A DNA stretch of 8,713 nt, taken from contig CAZMSZ010000329.1 of NCBI GenBank assembly GCA_964569055.1, forward strand, positions 1 to 8,713. Direction: 5' to 3'. The first letter of the stretch is position 1. The number at the start of each line of letters is the position of its first letter. The notes below the pieces were generated by a model. It saw only the letters and a list, made by a program, of their open reading frames with translations, made no database searches and had not been told where the DNA came from. The translations under genes were made by a program, and so were the position numbers. The stretch is from JAWLGW01 sp964569055 (lineage in GTDB: Bacteria; Planctomycetota; J058). Below, piece by piece: positions 6,401 to 8,713 of this stretch.

Positions 6401-8056
6401 GTTCCCCCACACGTCGACCGAGATCAAGTCGCCCTTCATGACCTGAGCGCGCACCCGCGCGGTGCCGCCCACGTCGAGGTCGCCCTCGGCGCGGATCGTC
6501 ACGTTGGCGCCCTCCTGCAGCTGGAACGCGCCGCGCACGTTGTTGAGCCGCACGTCCACGCCCTCGCGCCCCGCCGCCGGGTCGCCCGCGTAGCGCGCCG
6601 AGATCGCGCCGCCCATCTCGGGCACCAGGATCGAGAGCTGCGGCTCGTCGTTGCGGCGCACCTTGACGATCCGCGCGTGCGGGACCGTGTGGGTCCGCCC
6701 GTAGGCGTCCTCGATCGTCACGCCCAGCGGGGTCTCCGCCAGGATCCGCCCGGGCAGCTCGTCGCCCCCGTCGAGCACCAGCGCGTCGTGCTCGAAGGGC
6801 CCCTTGAAGATCGTCACGAACGCGCGCGGGATCGTGCCCTGCGGGTCGAACTGGCGGTACACGTCGCGAATGTCGGGCGGGAAGGCGGCGACCAGCTCGC
6901 GGCTGAGCGGCAGATCGTTCACCTCCGCGTAGAGGAACATGGAGATCCCCTCGGCGTCGCGCCCCGGATAGACGCTGCCGCGCGACACGAGCTGCGGGCG
7001 GTCGAGGTCGCGCTCGGGCGAGGGCTCGCCCACGAACGCGGTCAGCCCCTCCCAGTGGACGCCCAGGAACTCGAGGCCCTCCTCCGCCAGGGCGACCGCG
7101 ATCTCGAACCGACCGGCGTTCACGTCGGTGATCGGCACGGGGAACCCGGCGGGCTTGATCCCCGCGCGGTCGGGGTGGAGCGTGACCCCCACGTGCACGC
7201 CGTGCTGCTCGTCCTGCTGGATCCGCGCCTGGGCGTGGACCCGGCCGCCGAGGGGGTTGAGCTCGGTCCAGATCACGTCGAACGGCGCGGGGACCAGCTC
7301 GCCGATCAGGCTCTCGAGGGTGACCGTGCCGCCCGCGTCGACTCGGAGCGGGTGCCCGGGCCCGCGGTCGACCGTGGCGGTCAGCCGACGGATCAGCGGG
7401 CGGAGGCGCCGCGCCGCGAGGTGCTCGGGCAGCCGCGCGACCTCCTGCGAGCCCGAGAACAGCCGGTGCTCGGGTCCGACCAGCACGCCCAGGCCGAGCG
7501 TCGCCCCGCCCCGCACGGCCAGGTCGCGCGTCACGGTCAGCGGCTCGTCCTCGGGGATCGTGATCTCGTCGATCAGCACCCACTGGTCGAGGCCCTGATA
7601 GCCGTAGTCGACCAGGACCCGCCCCTCACGGAGCGCGATCGCGAGCTCGAACGGCAGCGCCCCGGGGCCGCCGTCCCCGTCCCCTGCCGGCTGCGGCAGG
7701 TTGAGCCGGCCCTCGGCGTCGATCCGCACCACCACCTCGGGGCGCACCAGCGTGAGCAGCAGCGCGCGCGGCGGGAACCCGCTCGCCTGCACCTCGAGCC
7801 GCTCCACCTCCAGCAGGCGCCGAGTGGGGTCGCCGCGCTCGTGGAACACCACGTCGGTGACGACCAGGCGCTGCGTGGCGAAATTGAACGTGCTCGCGCC
7901 GAACGAGGGGGCGTAGCCCGGCAGGACCGTCCGCAGCACCTGCCGGGCTTGCGCCTCGAGCTCCTCGGGGTTGCGGAGCACCAGCAGGTAGTCGGCCCCG
8001 GCGTTGGCCAACAGGCCGAACGCGATCAACGCGAGCGCGAGTCGCCGACGGAGCAC
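3488..8056 (-). CDS. AsmA/YhdP-like giant envelope protein with two small beta-barrel inserts
   Basis: A 1522-residue protein from a GTG at 8056. A stop codon lies four codons upstream in frame, so no earlier start exists unless that stop is read through. No Shine-Dalgarno precedes the GTG. Residues 1-27 (RRRLALALIAFGLLANAGAD) form an uncleaved anchor or signal. Residues 28-120 show the AsmA-like opening: helix, 'LRNPEELEAQARQVL', then strands ending 'RPEVVVRIDAEGRLNL'. Long stretches of alternating beta strands follow, as in TamB/YhdP/AsmA proteins, known or proposed to form grooves that carry lipids across the periplasm. Two ~45-residue modules at ~426-469 and ~868-913 look like Sm-type small barrels (GRILAETPLGVTIED and EGALLERTAAAVTLRLRSG, each followed by a TVP/TPI step). 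A motif like 'LPLxxELVAALPPxxR' recurs at ~380, ~552, ~804 and ~1113. A coiled coil spans ~1281-1343, before the C-terminal AsmA-like end (~1351-1522). The family call is by pattern; no search was run. Confidence 0.8.
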   Translation of the reverse strand: MLRRRLALALIAFGLLANAGADYLLVLRNPEELEAQARQVLRTVLPGYAPSFGASTFNFATQRLVVTDVVFHERGDPTRRLLEVERLEVQASGFPPRALLLTLVRPEVVVRIDAEGRLNLPQPAGDGDGGPGALPFELAIALREGRVLVDYGYQGLDQWVLIDEITIPEDEPLTVTRDLAVRGGATLGLGVLVGPEHRLFSGSQEVARLPEHLAARRLRPLIRRLTATVDRGPGHPLRVDAGGTVTLESLIGELVPAPFDVIWTELNPLGGRVHAQARIQQDEQHGVHVGVTLHPDRAGIKPAGFPVPITDVNAGRFEIAVALAEEGLEFLGVHWEGLTAFVGEPSPERDLDRPQLVSRGSVYPGRDAEGISMFLYAEVNDLPLSRELVAAFPPDIRDVYRQFDPQGTIPRAFVTIFKGPFEHDALVLDGGDELPGRILAETPLGVTIEDAYGRTHTVPHARIVKVRRNDEPQLSILVPEMGGAISARYAGDPAAGREGVDVRLNNVRGAFQLQEGANVTIRAEGDLDVGGTARVRAQVMKGDLISVDVWGNDVPVSERVAAALPGGTREVAEAFHLEGGAFDFHVRVEKPGLDRPAQPRIQLDLERVAFRHDAFPLPLLAESGRVDILPVFETREQDAPDRIEVELDLALSGEGVVAAAVSGSLVLPPEQPPDDLVFSGDLGVRAEAVDLAALPARGQELLAEIGPPTGVAEDVRARVHGPRTFRVSGRGRGLRAVPRRVPFPVLVERFAVELTEEAVLLHDVQARCEGDGALAITGRVGLPPRGAPEGAAAEVPAALQVVADGLPLGPELVAALPPQVREPLERLRPRGPVAGALEVRMAPGQAARATGALALRGVEVHLDRIVPDVVVRRDGTRLEGALLERTAAAVTLRLRSGETTRTPIAEVAEVIPNALASLAGTPAQELRGEVRLEPDRITLTNLRGRFAGAAASAEGELGLDAGAHLALTARLERLEVDARTRELAGPIAAPFFAKFDVSGPADLTFTVRRPAGAEETAVELVAEPRGMTAVAALVPVPITNLTGRARLVGGDPVELALEGELAPPGVPWEPILLGPKPRLRIERRAADEARFPEGGAAGRVFAVRIDDLRRPDDPALQAAFEQRLPPAWKSMLSAFRPEGALDVEAFVYQPHEERSALRWVAEVGLEDFAFTAGAQRYVEVTGRLWAQGRLAEFELGACDGELRLERLDLREQTFTEIAGPFSVEQGVLRVGRLGAPIVAELYEGEFRGIVEYAFETGRYGGWLSLGGEGARAAELGPFMRELDELSEEAQQIARSREALARWGRELAALEEAALAKDVKRTEYLRREIPRLEQEIARLERDLLSGSSRPYRGKLFASLDFTGGGPALLEGQTRPFSGRGVLTLTGSNLLDHPALRTLHTALNPFVTGSDSTDALPNFDLRFEATPSGLRIDELRLSGPALTVGTPGNGFLSYDGQIDVRLVLFNVQGAAQKFLQLVPGTGWRYRGSLTEGPEINTLPGWYELEEGLDWIQELFTSGGRRRRD

Positions 8057-8065
8057 CCAGGCAGC

Positions 8066-8173
8066 CTAATCGAGGGTTGGTGGTTGCGGGGACGCGGCCT
8101 CGAGGGAGCGGCGATCGGCGCGCGCCGATCGGCCGCCGTGCCCATGCCCGCGCCCGTGCCCCTGCCCGAGCAT
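8066..8173 (-). CDS. Small Gly/His-rich leader ORF upstream of the AsmA-like gene
   Basis: A 35-codon ORF that starts at ATG 8173 with a near-perfect AGGAGG five bases upstream (8179-8184) and ends at a TAG at 8066-8068. It begins MLGQGHGRGHGHGGRS; the rest is basic and Pro/Ala-rich. The Gly/His stretch could bind metal, but it is also what the repeated G-rich hexamer would encode by chance. The stop lies nine bases before the GTG of the AsmA-like gene, in the same frame. That GTG has no ribosome binding site, so a leader peptide delivering ribosomes by reinitiation is a reasonable reading. Alternatives are that the TAG is a sequencing error and this is the true N-terminus, that the TAG is read through, or that it is a chance ORF. 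The strong ribosome binding site argues against pure chance. Confidence 0.45.
   Translation of the reverse strand: MLGQGHGRGHGHGGRSARADRRSLEAASPQPPTLD
8112..8131. repeat. Perfect 20-bp palindrome inside the AsmA leader
   Basis: CGATCGGCGC followed directly by its reverse complement, with the flanks (GCGG and GCCGC) able to extend the stem past one bulge. It is 55 bases upstream of the AsmA-like GTG. It could be a dimeric-regulator operator or an RNA hairpin in the leader. No T-run follows, so it is a poor intrinsic terminator. Confidence 0.6.
8141..8167 (-). promoter_or_regulatory. G-quadruplex-type motif in the AsmA leader
   Basis: On the minus (mRNA-like) strand five runs of three or four G are separated by loops of two or three bases. 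This meets the standard G3+N1-7 quadruplex rule. The runs arise from five tandem hexamers of the form NNGCCC on the plus strand (8138-8167). The motif lies just inside the leader ORF, immediately after its start codon, where a folded RNA could slow initiation. No function has been shown. Confidence 0.5.
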
Positions 8174-8178
8174 CGTCC

Positions 8179-8184
8179 CCTCCT
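8179..8184 (-). promoter_or_regulatory. Shine-Dalgarno AGGAGG of the leader ORF
   Basis: AGGAGG followed by GGACG and ATG on the minus strand. It is the only strong ribosome binding site between the right-edge gene and the AsmA-like gene, so it is the main reason to take the leader ORF seriously. Confidence 0.6.
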
Positions 8185-8237
8185 GGCGCGAGGCGTCGTC
8201 GACGCCGCGGCTCGCGCGCTTGCCCCCCGGACCTCCG

Positions 8238-8713
8238 CTACTGCGGCAGCGCCGCCAGCACGCTCTCCGCCTGCGAGCGCGTCCCCTCGTGGTCGTGCTC
8301 GGGGGCGAGCTCCTCGATCAAGACCAGGAACGAGCCCGAGATCAGCGCCAGCGTCCGCAGCGTCGTCTCCTCGCTGGGGACCCCCGCGCCGAGGCTCGGC
8401 AGCGTCAGGCGACGGTCGACCAAGAACCCGGGCAGCGACAGCCCGACCGGCTGGTAGTCGGACTCGGCGATCGGCAGGCTGCGGCCGGGGGCGGTGTCGA
8501 GCTGCCCCGAGTCGTCATGCGAGCGGAACTGCGCCTGCAGCAGGTCGAGGGCCCGAGTGGCCGCCACCGGCGACTCGTAGCGCAGGCAGAGCACCCGGCC
8601 GTAGCGCTGGTCTCGCCCGGACGCGAGCGCCGCGACGCCCTCCACGAACGCCTCGCCCAGCTCGGCGGACGCGCCGGCCACCAGCCACCCCGGGTCGGTC
8701 GCCCGCTGCTCGA
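8238..8713 (-). CDS. Unrecognised protein, C-terminal part (start beyond right edge)
   Basis: The minus strand is open from the window edge to a TAG at 8238-8240, about 157 residues. A GTG at 8681 could serve as a start. However, the frame continues upstream without a stop and reads like protein (DPGWLVAGASAELGEAF), so I take it as the C-terminal portion of a longer protein. Visible parts are a helix-rich segment (ELGEAFVEGVAALASG), a strand (YGRVLCLRYES) and a hydrophobic stretch near the end (TLALISGSFLVLIEELAPEH). That stretch is more likely a buried strand or helix than a membrane anchor. I do not recognise a family. It lies 64 bases upstream of the leader ORF and could share its transcript. 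Confidence 0.7.
   Translation of the reverse strand, partial: EQRATDPGWLVAGASAELGEAFVEGVAALASGRDQRYGRVLCLRYESPVAATRALDLLQAQFRSHDDSGQLDTAPGRSLPIAESDYQPVGLSLPGFLVDRRLTLPSLGAGVPSEETTLRTLALISGSFLVLIEELAPEHDHEGTRSQAESVLAALPQ

Noticed and set aside
4665..6446. 593-codon plus-strand frame
   Set aside because: It is a Ser/Arg/Ala-rich antisense shadow without domains or a ribosome binding site.
4035..7583. 1182-codon minus-strand frame inside the AsmA-like gene
   Set aside because: It is an Arg/Ala/Gly-rich shadow in another frame of a gene with clear protein character.
8318..8377. Transmembrane segment in the right-edge protein
   Set aside because: The hydrophobic run TLALISGSFLVLI is only about 13 residues and flanked by charged residues, so it is more likely part of a folded core.

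Overview
The window is about 70% GC by eye. Every gene I can support lies on the minus strand, so transcription runs from the right edge to the left. Internal start codons are nearly all GTG. Three features point to a GC-rich Gram-negative bacterium, most likely Planctomycetota (moderate to low confidence; Myxococcota or a related lineage is possible). They are two lipoprotein signal peptides, an AsmA-like giant envelope protein carrying small 'G-x-L/I, G-R/E-x-x-x-(V/I)P' beta modules familiar from planctomycete proteins, and a phosphatase fused to a c-type cytochrome.

Layout in transcription order. (1) 8238-8713: C-terminal part of an unrecognised protein whose start lies beyond the right edge. 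(2) 8057-8237: a leader region with a strong Shine-Dalgarno, a 35-codon Gly/His-rich small ORF, a G-quadruplex-type run and a perfect 20-bp palindrome. The small ORF ends 9 nt before, and in frame with, the next gene. (3) 3488-8056: a 1522-residue AsmA/YhdP-like envelope protein. (4) 2737-3486: an acidic 249-residue protein of unknown function, one base downstream and probably translationally coupled. (5) 2700-2720: a stem-loop in the only sizeable gap of the cluster. (6) 2079-2687: an ankyrin-repeat protein. (7) 1786-2058: a 90-residue lipoprotein with a six-cysteine zinc-ribbon-like tail. (8) 774-1727: a lipoprotein joining a dual-specificity-phosphatase-like domain to a cytochrome c'-like domain. 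(9) 366-733: about 13 tandem copies of a ~28-bp repeat with a palindromic core. (10) 1-181: the first 60 codons of a further protein running off the left edge.

The most notable items are the phosphatase/cytochrome c' fusion, which appears to join two periplasmic chemistries in one lipoprotein, and the leader ORF in front of an AsmA-like gene that has no ribosome binding site of its own. Several products (AsmA-like protein and two lipoproteins) should act at the cell envelope, so the cluster may be an envelope module. That link rests on gene order and predicted localisation only. No mobile element, CRISPR array, tRNA or rRNA was seen.
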